A stretch of DNA of 64,000 bases from Papilionanthe hookeriana x Papilionanthe teres. Lineage: Eukaryota > Streptophyta > Magnoliopsida > Asparagales > Orchidaceae. A program made the translations under genes and the position numbers. Every line of letters starts with the position of its first letter. The first letter of the stretch is position 1. Shown one piece after another: positions 34,857 through 46,671 of this stretch. The stretch is from NCBI GenBank assembly GCA_022702705.1, contig CM040430.1, positions 75,705,239-75,769,238 on the forward strand. The letters run 5' to 3'. The notes beneath the pieces were generated by a model, which did not search any database, had not been told where the DNA came from, and worked only from the letters and a program-made list of their open reading frames with translations.

Positions 34857-37223
34857 GCGGGGGTGGAGGGCCTCCCGAGGGAGTTGAGGGTTGGGATCGG
34901 TGCTCGTAGCAAGTGAAGAACAGTGCAGATGGCCACTTGGGCATGGGGCGGCTCGGCGGGTGAGAATTCCAAGCTTGGATTGACTTGGACCTCTCGGCCA
35001 TGGAGTTTTCCGGCGACCGGGGTGGCTGGCCGGCAGGCGAGGGTCACCCTCGGGGTCGAGTGGGTCGGGGCTGGGTGTTTGTGCGAGCGGTTGGCAAATG
35101 CCGAGTGTAAAGGCTTTGATCCAAAGTAGAATGGGGCATGGCTAGTTTTTGGGTCTAAATGGGTCAACTCACCCATTTGGGCTTGGTGCACCCTTGAGGT
35201 GGCTTTGGGTGTTGTGGGGGATCGAAGGGATCAGCTGGCTTGGCATGGAGAAGTCTCCAGTCAAATATATTTGGATTAAATTTAGGTTTAGGTGAATCAT
35301 GATTAAGGCTAATGAGCTTTAGGGATTAAGGAAAGGGGCCCTCCTTCCTACCCAATATGGTATGGTGACATGTAAAGAGGCTCTCATGGCTTCCATGTGG
35401 CTCATGCATGGCTTCATGGCTCACCTTTGGCTTGGGAAAAGTCGAGTCGATTTCATGTAAATGGATTTAAGAAAAATTTTGATATTTTGATGTGAATTTG
35501 TATGGGGCTTGATTTGGAATTGTTTGATGATGGAATTATAACTTAGGGAATGGCTTTGATTAAATGGATGGCAAATGGAAATGTCATGTGGGCTTTAGGG
35601 CCAAATTTGGGCTTTTGTATTTGGTGGAAATGGGCTTTTAGGAAGGTTTAGGGAAGTGGGCTTTTAGGTTTGAAAATGAATTTATGGATAGAAATTTTGT
35701 AAAGAGGTTGGGCCAAATATTTGTTAAGTTTGGTTTAGGGATGTGTCATGAGTGGTTTGGAGTCAATTTGGTGTGATTTGGACTTGAATTGGTTTGAATT
35801 TGGGTTTAATTGGTAAGTGGGCCTATGTAGGTCAAATTGGGCTAACTTGGGCCAATGTTGGGCTAGAGTTGAAATTGATGTAAAATTAATGTTGGGAAAT
35901 GTTTATGGGAGTGTTTCAAAGAGGTTTTGGCTTTGATGGGTTTTGATTTTGGGGTTTGGGCTCATTTGGGTTAGGTTTGGGTTTAGGTCGAAAATGGGCC
36001 TTTTAGCTTTGGGTTGAATTTGAGTGGGGTTTGGATCAAAATCTTGGGCAAATCATGTTAGTGTTTTGTTTATGGGGATGTTAAGGAAGGTTTAGAAAAG
36101 ATTTGGGGTTAATTGGAGTTGAATTGGGTGAGTTTGGGCTAAGTTTGGGTCATGGGTCCAAAGTGGGCTTTAAGGCCAAAAGTGAAATTGGATCCAAATT
36201 TCAATCAAATTGGGCTTGGATTTGGTCTAAATTGGTGTTGGGGATGTTGAATTGAAGTTTAGAATTGAATTGGACCAGAATTTGGGTCAATTGGGTAGGT
36301 TAGGTTTTGACATTGGGTTCACTTAGGGTTAAAATGTGTCAAATTGGGGGTTTTGACAAAAGTAGGGTAAATTGACAAAATTGGCCCATGGTGTAGTTAA
36401 ACAAAATGAAATTGGGAACATTTGGGATTTTCTGGAATTTTCTGGGAATTTTCTGAATTTTTGGATTTTTTGGCTAGGAGGGGTATTTTGGGTATTTGGA
36501 GGGTATTGGGAGGTATTTTTGGAGTTTTTGATATTTTTGGGTATGGATGATCAATTTGAGTTATGTGGAAATGTTTGGGAATGATTTTGGAGAATTTTGG
36601 GTGATTTGGAAATTTTTGAGAAATTTGGGCTATTCAGGGCTTTGGGTAGGTTAGCGGGTGTAGGGTCCGGGGGTCAAAAATTGAAAATTTGGAAAATTGA
36701 AGATTGGGTGGATGTAAGTGGAATGAAATCATTTTTGTTGAGCCATGAAGCCATATCAAGCCCACATGAGCCATGAAGGGACTCATTTGAGGCATTCATT
36801 ATGTTGTTCACTAACCCTGCTTGCGAGGGCTTAGGGGTTAAGGACCATCCATGTGAATCACCTACATGAGTCGGGAGGTCGAGTCGGGTATGAGTGTGTT
36901 TTTAGGAAGTGTGTGAAAGTGTAGTGTGTAGGTGTAGTGTGTGTGCAAGTCGACCCTTCACCGGACCGAGCCACCGGGGCGATCTAAGGCGAAAGAGTCC
37001 TATAGGAACTCATCCTTTAAACTTCCACATTTGATTTCGACCCTCTAGGTGATTAGGGGTCTACGATCGAGTTTGTGGAGTTTGCAGGGAGTTTAGAAGT
37101 GGTTTGAATTTCGAAAAGGTGGGTCCCAATTCTAATCCTCTAAGATAGTCAAAGGAAAAGCCTAAGGCTAGATCCTAAGCACTAAAAGAAGAAGAGAAGA
37201 CCTCATAAAAAATGAGGTCAACA

Positions 37224-39242
37224 CGGCGCTGACGTGGTTAATTAGGAAAATAGGGTATTTTTTGAATTATTTAAATGCCCTGACCTTTGAAAATTCATAT
37301 CTTTGTGTAGAAAAATCACAAAATTAAACTAAAAAGACACCCTTGCTCAGTGAACAGAGGAGAACAATGTGGAAAAAGAATTGATCTTTTTTGTTCAGTA
37401 TTTATTTTTTAATTAACTAAACACTGATCTTAGTATTTTAATTCTCCACTCACACACGCAATTCACCATGGCATTAGACCATAGGGCTTTTGTAGCCTCT
37501 GTTCTTGAGGACAAGCCTTGAATTTCTCAAGGTCATATGCTATCTCTATAACAAGTTATCTATTTTCCAAATTTTTGTGTCTGTTTTAGCATTTTAATTC
37601 CAATAATTTGCATAATGCTTAGAAAATTCTAGGAAAATTGGGGGAGGTATCTTATGACTAGAGGACCCTAGGAAAATTATGGTTTGATTTAACTCCTTAA
37701 AAATAACCCTAATTAGCCTAAACACTTAAAACTGAACTTTAATTAATTAGGAGTAACCACACATTAAAATCACTTGAAATCAATTCTCCACTATCACTTA
37801 GGATATAGAGAGCCTCACATAAAAATTTCAAGTTAATTGGAATTAATTTAACCTATTAAATGAATTAATCAAGTGACATAGCTATTTTGAAAATTAAAAA
37901 ATTAATAAAACCCAAAATATTTTTAAAAAATTCACCAAACTTGTTTTGTGACCTCTCTGTGATCAGGGAAGTCCAAGAAAAATAAAATTAAATTTTTCAT
38001 AAAAATTTGATTTTTAATCATTTTTTAATATTTAATAATTAAAAATTATAAAAAAATCACAAAAATATAAAAATTCACCAAAATGCCATATTTGGTCTTC
38101 TAATCACTTGGGAACCATCAAAATATTTTTTTAAATTCTCTAAGTTGAGATATTAAATTTTATAGGCCTAGGACAATTTTTAATATTTAAAAAATGAAAT
38201 TTTTTAACCTTCTACTAAAATAATTCTAATAAATCAAAGAAAAATTAAAAAAATATAAAATTTGTTTCTTTGAACTCCCTGACTACAGAGAGACTTTCTA
38301 AAAAGATGAAATTAATTTTTTCACCTTTAAAATATTTTAAAATGAATTAATATTCGAAAACTTAAAATAATTATGATAAATAAAATATAACTCAAAAAAT
38401 CTCCAAAATTGGTCCAAGTGGTCCTCTAGTCAGTAGAAACATCTCATAATTTTCCAAAGGATGGAAACTTTAGCTTGGTCATATTGTTGAATTTTCACCT
38501 TATTTTTCATTAAATTAATTATATAAATTATATTAAAATGAAAAAATCATATTTTCTCCTCTAATGTCATAATTGACATGTGAGTAAGGTTACATAAAAT
38601 TCTCAAGTTCATTTGAGTTTGATTTGATGAATTATGGCAAGAATATGCTTAAGAGGGCAATAAGATAATTAAAAGGTTTTAACCTTAATTAAAATTTAGG
38701 TCTAACCAAAGGGAGGGTAAAATATTTTGATCCTAATTTTCATTTGGATGACTGAAACATGGGAAATTCAAGTGGTACAAACCCATTAAATCATCTTAAA
38801 GATTAAAAGAAAGAAACATTAATCGAATTACATGAAATTTGGAAGATTAATTAAAGCTTGGATAATTAAAGATTAAAAAGAAATGTAATAAAAAAATTCT
38901 AATCCTCTAAATTAAATTCCCCAATTAATAAATCAATTAAACATTATTTAATGTCAATTAATGGAACTTTAAAATAATGATTAAAATTAATATTTAAAAA
39001 AAAACCTTTGTTGAAGATCTTATGATTGAACTGAAGACACTAAAGAAAATCAATTTGAAATTCCCCAAAAGTTAAATTAAGAATAAAATTTTAAAGATCA
39101 ATCTGAATAGTTAAAATCATGAAAACTAATAAAACTTAATTGAATTGAACAATTTGAATACTATTCCAAACTTAAGATAATCTAAAAAGAGAAAGAAGAT
39201 TAATCATAACTACATCACTTTAAACCATCAACTCAAACTTTA
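37224..39242 (+). repeat. Element B 5' LTR, block 3 (truncated)
   Basis: Begins with the right CGGCG duplication of A. Aligns with 53012 to about 55041 of the B 3' LTR, mostly AT-rich noncoding sequence. Similarity stops at AACTCAAACTTTAAAT (about 39230-39242), after which gag sequence begins, so the last 1.9 kb of this LTR is missing. Confidence 0.9.
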
Positions 39243-40770
39243 AATAAGAGAAGAAGAGAAGAATTAGGAAATGAAGTGGATTCATCAGAGTTCATGGATG
39301 AAGAATTTGCCGAGATCAATGTAGTTGAGACCCGAGCATCATTAGCTTTGCAAGGAGCTCTATCAACTTCAGAAGGAAACGAACTAGAAGCAATGAGAGC
39401 ACGTCTTTAAGTAAAGGATGACATGATCTATCAGATGGAGAAGAGGATGGAAGAGATGGCAGCCGCCTTAGCCACTCTCTAGAGTCAGCCTCAACCTCAG
39501 AATGAAACACCTCCAGAGATCATTCACATTGCAGATGGAGGAAAAGAAGTTACATCCATCAACGAAGATAAACAACAAAAGAAGGATTCAACCCAGAGCA
39601 TGATTCCAGAAAAGGATATTAAGAATATGGTGGAATAGCAGGTGCAAGAAGCCTTAGCCCAGTCTAAGAGCGGAACATCTATTCAGACGGGTAGACCTTA
39701 TCCTGAAGAATTTGATGCAGTCCAATACCCGAAAGGATTCGTACCACCTCTATTTAAGACTTTTGATGGTGCAGGAAACCCCCAGCAGCATGTCACACAT
39801 TTTCTTCCTAGTTGCTGCAATGCCGGTGGGAACGACGCTTTACTGTTTTGTCAGTTTGTCAGCAGCTTGTCGAGGATTGCCTTCGATTGGTATGCAGAAT
39901 TGGCGAACAGTTCAGTCAAGACGTTTTCAAAATTGGAAAACTTTTTCGTTAAGCGGTTTGTTGGGGCCCGACACCACATCACTTTTAGTGATCTAGTGGT
40001 GGAGCAACAGAAATAAAACGAAACCTTGGTGGATTACATACTTCAATGGAGAAACTTAAGTATGAAGTGTGAACCATAGCTTCAGGAACAGCATGCAGTT
40101 GGTATCCTGGTTAAGAGCATCCATGGCCCGATAGTACTTCTCCTCAAAGGATTCACAATTAAGACTTTCGAGAAGTTTCTTAGCAAGGCCGGGAGCTTGC
40201 AGGAGGAGGCAAAACAGCTGAGTTTCATCGACAAAACTTACAAGTAGAAGCCAATGAAAGCATTCAAGAAGAAATCCAGAATCGTCACAGTAGTGGATAA
40301 AGGTAAACAGCCAGTGTAGATACAGCCAGAGCGGCCACAACCAAGTTACCAACCACCGCAACTGACTATCAACAACCTCAACAAAGCTATCAGCAACCTC
40401 GATCAAGTTATCAGCCACGACAGCATGATCAACTGCCCCCAGCTCATTATACAGCATGAAGGAGCTCTTGAATAAGGAATACCCTTTCAAGACTAAAGCA
40501 GTGGATAAAATGTTTCGCAGTTTGATGAAGACGCACGACTTTCAGCTACTGGAGCCCAGTAGGCTGGAAGAAGTCCACAAGAAAGATCATTCGAATTACT
40601 GTCCCTACCATAGGATGCTCGGACACAAGATTGAAGACTGCTTCACCTTTAAGAATTGGCTCGAGGATAACCTCCGGAAGGGGAACATAACGATCCTGAA
40701 GAAATACATGAAGGAGCCCCAAAAAGAGGTCCCGTCAATGTTATTTCAACGGATCCTATTGTTCCGATAG
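39243..40770 (+). pseudogene. gag: Gag of element B, 5'-truncated
   Basis: Starts inside gag at the sequence matching about 28118 of A. Pieces include SEFMDEEFAEIN, the capsid domain in 39642-40016 (PYPEEFDAVQYPKGFVPPLF, then FDWYAELANSSVKTFSKLEN) and a C-terminal piece at 40456-40770. The last has YCPYHRMLGHKIEDC, a knuckle-like motif common in Tat gag proteins. A Gln/Pro-rich stretch lies between. Stops at about 40016, 40080 and 40244 include two or more former Gln codons. The N-terminus is lost to the deletion at 39242. Confidence 0.85.
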
Positions 40771-42108
40771 ACCCGTACACGACCGATGATGGATGGAGTG
40801 CTGTTTGGATGAAGTCTTCAAAGAAAATTTTGGATCACATCCAGACCGCTTTGGTGCACACTTCAACTATCGCTTGCGATTGAAGAACCACCCCAGAAGG
40901 AGGAGAAGATCATGGAAGAAGAGAAGACCGAAGCTCTGAAGGGTAGACTAGGGCCAGCTTTTCTTAGAATGGTTGTTTCTGATTCGGGGAAGAAATCCCT
41001 CGGACCTTTGACTCTGTATGATTATTTGCTCGCCCCGGCGGGATCTTATAATGATAAGAGTTTTGGTGTTGGCTACATTTTAACTGTTTCTAACAATCAC
41101 GTAACTAATGACAACCAACCTAATCTGGATCTCGATTTTGATACGAATAACGATTCTCAAATCATGCAAAACCTCGACGACCGCGACGAAGGAAGAGACA
41201 TTCACAAGAATGGCTATGAAAGCTCAAGAAGTGATGAGTCCATTTGTGAATTCCGAGGAGCTCCGATCACGATAGAATTAGAGCTGTCAGATTCTGAAGC
41301 AACTTCAGAAGAGCCAGTCGTTCCAATCCAAGAGAAGATACCGACTAACTCGACACCAAATTCAGGCGAAATAATAGAAGTCAATCTAAGAAGTGGAAAA
41401 GTTCTACCCCCAAGAGTGGGTCCGAAAGATAAAGAAAAGGAGGTGGTTGCTCAGGACGAGTCAACCCCAGCAGAGGAATTGCCCACTCGGGAAGAAATTG
41501 AAGAGCCTGGTAATAAAGTGGACTATAACAAACTAGACAATCTTAGGAAACTACCAGCCAAACTGAGCATCTACGACACTCTGATCCTGTCAAAGGAGAT
41601 GAAGGAAACACTAATCAAGGCCTTACTTGATCCATAAATTTGTTTAGCTCAAATGGCCGGTAATTCCTTAGACTAGGTTTGCTCATTGAAAGAACAGCAC
41701 GGTGTTACTTTCACGGACAATGATTTATTACTTGGAACAGCTGATCACAATCGACTATTGTACATTTCAATCTACATCAGAAAGTTCACACTCTCTAGGG
41801 TTTTAGTTGATCTGGTAGCATCAATCAACATAATGAACCTTCGGACATTAGCATACTTGGAGACTGATGCCCATGATCTTGAAGCAGACAAGATGTTACT
41901 AAGAGGTTTCAATCAAAAAGAAGAAAGAGCTCTTGGATCGATAACACTACTAATGAAGATCGGTGATTTGGCAAAGACAACAGTAAAATTCCACATAATT
42001 GATTCCGAGACATCATTCAACGCTCTACTGGGTCGGCCGTGGATCTATGAGAACCGGATGGTACTATCGTCTCTGCACCAGTGCATAAAATATTATGAAG
42101 GAGGATAA
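40771..42108 (+). pseudogene. Gag-protease linker and protease of B
   Basis: The open piece 40912-41637 holds an acidic disordered linker (NNDSQIMQNLDDRDEGRDIH) and ends in KLPAKLSIYDTLILSKEM. After two stops, 41686-42108 holds the aspartic protease, with GVTFTDNDLLLG, VLVDLVASINIMNLRTL and SFNALLGRPWIYENRMV. The active-site signature reads DLVA where A has DPGA, so the catalytic loop Gly is replaced by Val. The protease should be inactive. Confidence 0.82.
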
Positions 42109-42788
42109 GAACAGTGTATCAAAGGTGATTTGCATCCATTCTCTGTACACGAAATCAGAATTCACGAAGATGCAGCCTACTACACGCCTCTGAATAAAAC
42201 AATCTTCTCAAGAAATGCCATACCAAGTGAAGTAAAAGAAGTTCGAGACGACGAAGAACCTGAAATTCTAGTTCAACAATTACTCACCACTCCCTTGCGA
42301 TGAGATGGTGAAGGTTTCTCCAAAACTCGCACCCGAGGTTGAGGCCGGGGATGAAATCGAGGAAGAAAAGGTGGAACAGTTGAACAAAAGAAACTAGCCA
42401 TCGATGTTGTTTGAGAGAATAATTCTGAAGAAGAAGAAGTCAAGAAAGAAGCAATGAAGATAAATTAAAAGAAACCCCAGTTCAAGATCTCTCTCGAAGA
42501 CGAAAAGAATGAAGAATACAAATTAATGTACGAGAAGATTAACCACTATGTACATACTATGACCTTGACCCCGATCTATCCTAATAAGGTCGAGGGTATG
42601 GTGGTCGAGGAAGTACATGGTGGGGGTGCTAAGCCAATCAAGTTTGACCATGGTGCTTCTTCTTCCAAAATTGAAAATGATGTAAAATTTAAAGATGTTG
42701 CTTCATATGAATTAATGGAATTGCCTTTGAGTGGTATTCTCCTTGTGTTCAGAATTTAATACAGCGTGGTATCTGGCATTAACAATGG
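42109..42788 (+). pseudogene. Protease-RT linker of B
   Basis: Counterpart of the RG-rich linker of A. The RG tract near 42330-42375 reads TRTRG-stop-GRG-stop-NRGRKG, both stops being TGA where the A copy has CGA-type Arg. The end (42526-42759) is open and has YEKINHYVHTMTLTP. No known domain. Confidence 0.6.
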
Positions 42789-44528
42789 ATGAAAGGTCAA
42801 TCACAATGCTTTGAAAAATTATGGAATAATGCCAGTCGACCGCCCAATTCAAAGCATGGTCTCGGATTCGGCACAGTAGCACCAGCTGATGATACAGGAT
42901 TTTGCTTGGTTGTCACTTGTGAGCCTAATAAAAACTGCTTGGAGGCTTCAGATAATCTTGAAGATCTACCAATCGGAGACGGTCCGCCAGAATTTGAAGA
43001 AGAAATTAAATCTACAATAAATGAGTTAATGGAAGTTAACTTAGGTACTAGCGAAGAGCCTAGGCTGACCTTTGTTAGATCCTTACTCAATAAAGAAGAC
43101 TCCGAAAACATGATTATGCTATTAATGGAATTCAAGGACTGTTTTACTTGGAGTTATGATGAAATACCTGGATTAGCTCCAGAAGTCGCAGTTCACAGGC
43201 TAGGAGTTGATCCCACTGCCATTCCAGTCAGACAAGCTCTGAGAAGAATGCGTCTAGAAATCGAGCAACAAGTAAGAGCTGAAGTTAAGAAGCTCATCGA
43301 CGCTAAATTTGTCCATGAAGAACAATACCAGACTTGGTTAGCCAATGTGGTACCAGTCAGAAAGAAGAATGGTCATATCATAATTTGTATGAATTTTAGA
43401 GATTTGAACAAAGCATGCCCAAAGGACGAGTTCCCGCTACAAATTATAGAATTAATGATCGACATCGCTTCGACACACGAAATCTTCTCATTCATGGATG
43501 GATCGTCATCATACAACTAGATAAAGATGGCACCAGAAGATGAAAAACTCACAGCCTTCAGAACGCCAATCGAAGTATACTGCTATATAGTAATGCCTTT
43601 CAGATTGAAGAACGCAGGAGCAACTTACCAAAGAGCAATGACGAGGATTTTTGATGATCTCATTCACAACTAAGTCGAGTGCTATGTGGATAATGTGGTT
43701 ATCAAGAGCAAACTAAAGGAAGATCACCTGTATGATTTGAGAATTGTTTTCGAGCGATTAAGATAATTTAACCTTAAGATGAATCCCTTCAAATCCGCCT
43801 TCAGCGTCACCTCTGGGAAATTCTTAGGATTTGTTGTCAGACATCGCGAAATTGAAATCAATCCAGATAAGATTAAAGCTATCTTAGGAATGCCACCTCC
43901 CAAAACCTTAAAAAAACTACGATCCTTTCAAGGGAAGTTGGCATATCTTCGACGCTTTATTTCGAATTTTTCAGGAAGGTGTCAGCCTTTTTCTGCTTTG
44001 GTTAAGAAGGATGTCTAGTTTACTTGGGACTCCAAATGTCAACATGCCTTCGATGACATCAAACGATATCTAATGAAACCTCCTGTCTTAGCAGCCCCAG
44101 TCTCAGGTAGATTGTTAATACTTTATACCGCAGCTTTAGACGACTCTCTCGGAGCCCAGCTAGCTTAGGTCAATGACGAGGGGAAAGAAAACGCTCTCTA
44201 CTACCTAAGTCGTCGTATGATTCCAATGGATATAAAGTATCCCCCGATTGAGAAGCGTTGTTTAGCCCTGATCTTCACTGCTCAAAAGCTCAGGCATTAC
44301 ATGCTTCCTAATAAGGTCAACCTTATTTTGAAGTTTAATCCGTTGCAATATTTGATGACCCGCCCTACACTCTCCGGCAGACTTGCCGGGTGGTCAATGA
44401 TACCAATGCAATTTGATATAACTTTCGTTCCTCTTCGTGCCATAAAGGGACAAGCCCTAGCAGACTTCCTCGCAGCGCACCCTTTACCGACAGAATTGCC
44501 TCTCAACGACGACCTGCCCGATGAGTAG
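42789..44528 (+). pseudogene. pol: Reverse transcriptase / RNase H of B
   Basis: The N-terminal RT piece is open (42789-43520), including LEIEQQVRAEVKKLIDAKFV, NFRDLNKACPKDEF and FSFMDGSSSYN. Pieces continue with PFRLKNAGATYQRAMTRIFD and the active-site block CYVDNVVIKSK at about 43680. YVDD has become YVDN, losing a catalytic Asp. FLGFVVRHREIEINPDKIKA and the RNase H (43779-44528) follow, with ALYYLSRRM and KLRHYMLPNKVN. Six or so stops (43520, 43672, 43764, 44018, 44166, 44526) sit mostly at former Gln codons. Confidence 0.92.
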
Positions 44529-45130
44529 ATAATGAGCTTAGAAGACCCCGACGATCGACGTTGGGAACTGTACTTCGACGGAGCATCCTCAGCACAACGA
44601 GACAAGGAATTGCAAACGATAGAGCCCGGTAAGGCAGGAATCAGACTAATCTTTATAACACTAGAGCGGAGGATGTTAAGGTATTCCTACCATTTAACAA
44701 AACTGTGTACAAACAATGAAGTAGAATACGAAACCCTTATAACTGGATTGGAGCTAGCCATTCAGATGGGGATAACAGATATTAACATCTTTGGAGATTC
44801 TCACTTGATCATTCAACAGGTTGCGGACAGTACGAAATTTTGAAATCAGTATGCAATGAAGTTGCTGAAGCAGATTTCGAATGTAACGATCTACAATATT
44901 CCCAGAAGAGAAAATGCTCTAGCATATGCGTTAGCTTGCCTTGTAAAAGAATTTGTCTGCTTACAGGATGAGTCAGTTGAAATGTCAGTTTAGGGACGAC
45001 AGGTCCTATCACAGCTCGAGAAGGTTGCAATACACCAATCAGAAAAAGAAGAAGAATCGGTTGCAGCAGTAACCAAAACTACAGAAGATTGGCGCCAGCC
45101 ATTAATAGACTACCTGCAAACAGGAAACCT
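44529..45130 (+). pseudogene. Second (archaeal-type) RNase H of B
   Basis: WELYFDGASSAQRDKELQT opens the domain. CTNNEVEYETLITGLELAI and INIFGDSHLIIQQV follow, giving the D-E-D acidic residues of RNase H. Then NIPRRENALAYALACL. This extra RNase H is diagnostic for the Tat lineage. Stops at 44842 and 44992 break it. Confidence 0.85.
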
Positions 45131-46340
45131 ACCAGACGATAAGTCATTAGCTCATCAGATTAAGAAAAGAACTCTGTCATACGCATTAATAAACAATACG
45201 TTATACAGAAGGTCTTTCGACCAGATGTGGCTAAGGTGCCTAAGCAAGTCTGAAGCTCGTGAAAATGTTAAAGAAGTGCACTCAGGACTTTATGGCGCTC
45301 ATCAGTCGGGTCCAAAGATGAAAATGAAAATTAAAAGACTAGGGTACTACTGGCCCTCGATGATGACCGACTGCATGAAAGTTGCCAAGAGTTGTCACCA
45401 GTGCCAAGTGCATGGAGTGGTTCTACATCAACCTCCAAATGTGCTACATCCGATAATCACATCGTGGCCGTTTGAGTTTTGGGGCACAGACATCGTGGGT
45501 CTGATAGAATCATTTTCTTCAAGAGGACATCGCTTTATTCTTGCGGCTACAGATTACTTTTCAAAATGGGTGGAAGCAGTACCGCTAAGAGAAGTGAAAG
45601 CACATTACGTGCTACAGTTCTTCAAGAATCAAGTCGTCTACCGTTTCAGGTACCGCGCAGAATTATCTCAGATAACGGGTCCGCATTCAGAAGTACGAAG
45701 GTTAATAGTTTTGTCAGGAGGCACGAAATCGACTGGTACTATTCGATAATCTACTACCTAAGAGTAAACGGCTTGGCCGAGGATTTTAATAAAACTCTCG
45801 TCCAAACCCTAAAAAAACTTTGGACGATAACAAAAGAAATTGGTACGGAAGTTATTAGAAGCCTTTTGGGCCTACAGAACGAATTTCAGAACTCCTACTC
45901 AGTCTACACTATACGCTCTAGTGTACGGGTCCGAGGCAGTCTTGCCCTTAGAAGTTCAGCTTCCATCTCTCAGAATTGCGGTTGCGAACAAGATTACTAC
46001 ACAAGAGAATGTGAAACTATGACTAGAAGAACTGGAAAGCTTAGAAGGAAAATGACTTTCAGCGCAGCAGAATCTCAAACTATATCAAGCCAAGATGATT
46101 CAGGCCCATGATAAACTAGTCCGCCCAAGGACATTCCAAGTCGGTTACTTGGTTCTAGTTCTCAAGAGACCTATTCTTGTACACCGCAAGATAGGAGGTA
46201 AATTTGAACCGACTTGGGGGGGGCCGTTCATGATCGAGACAGTCTACTTTGGAGGTTCCTACTAACTGGTGAATTGCCATGGAGAACGATCCATGCTTCC
46301 AATCAATAGACGATATTTGAAGAAGTATTATGCAACCTGA
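45131..46340 (+). pseudogene. int: Integrase of element B
   Basis: An HHCC zinc finger (EVHSGLYGAHQSG..., then CHQCQVHG) lies in 45225-45450. The DDE core follows with FWGTDIVGLI (first Asp) and DYFSKWVEAVPLREV. A frameshift near 45655 leads into ISDNGSAFRSTK (second Asp) in the frame of 45479-46111. The Glu region reads NGLAEDFNKTL. The C-terminal GPY-type domain is at 46130-46340 (GKFEPTWGGPFMIE..., PINRRYLKKYYAT). Broken by at least two frameshifts and a stop. Confidence 0.9.
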
Positions 46341-46640
46341 TGTTTCGAATGATGAACTTTAAAAAATGAAGTCTCATTCCTAGAAGCACGGGTGGAGTAA
46401 TCATTTGTAACTGGGTCCGAACCCAAAATATAAAAATAGATGGTAAAAATCATTAACAAAAAAATGTGTTAAAAAGAAAATATGTGAAATCATAATAATA
46501 AAATTTTGATCCTTCCTTTCAAATCAGCTCACTCCTGATCTTTCCCCATCTTTTCCTACTCTTATTAAAATTTGAAAGAAATGAAAAAGAATTTTCCATT
46601 AATAAGTAAATTTTCTTATTGTTCTCATTCTTAGTACAGT
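46341..46640 (+). other. Spacer between integrase and AlkB ORF (B)
   Basis: AT-rich, with stops in all plus frames. It matches the equivalent spacer in A. No feature besides the pyrimidine-rich tract at its end. Confidence 0.5.
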
Positions 46641-46667
46641 CTCTGATCCTTTCCTTATTTTTCGCAG
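46641..46667 (+). promoter_or_regulatory. Putative 3' splice site before AlkB ORF (B)
   Basis: CTCTGATCCTTTCCTTATTT followed by TTCGCAG. The tract and the CAG are conserved with A (20727-20765). Downstream, the ORF start codon of A (ATGTCG) reads ATATCG in B at 46672. Confidence 0.55.
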
Positions 46668-46671
46668 AGAA

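Larger units (their letters stand above)
9508..37223 (-). mobile_element. Ogre/Tat-like element A with AlkB ORF, complete ends
   Basis: A 27.7-kb minus-strand element with two long near-identical LTRs (9508-16941 and 29813-37223), CGGCG target duplications, a PBS next to the 5' LTR and a purine-rich tract next to the 3' LTR. The internal region (16942-29812) carries, in minus sense, an ORF1-like region, gag, protease, RT/RNase H, second RNase H, integrase, an AlkB-like ORF and two tandem-repeat fields. It is the same family as B: LTR ends, gene order and coding sequences are homologous. It inserted into B's 5' LTR in the opposite orientation. All coding regions as read have frameshifts or stops, some possibly consensus errors. 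Confidence 0.95.
29813..37223 (-). repeat. Element A 5' LTR (7.4 kb)
   Basis: Pairs with 9508-16941 over its whole length. In the plus orientation it starts TGTCGGCATAATTTTAGG and ends GAGGTCAACA next to the CGGCG duplication. Contains the TTTAA array, TATA-like box and GC-rich belt. A 214-codon open minus frame (34547-35191) covers the TATA region but is broken in the other LTR and is not called a gene. Confidence 0.95.

Noticed and set aside
34547..35191. 214-codon minus frame in the A 5' LTR
   Set aside because: It overlaps the TATA-like box, resembles no protein family, and the copy in the other LTR is broken. GC-rich sequence gives long chance frames.
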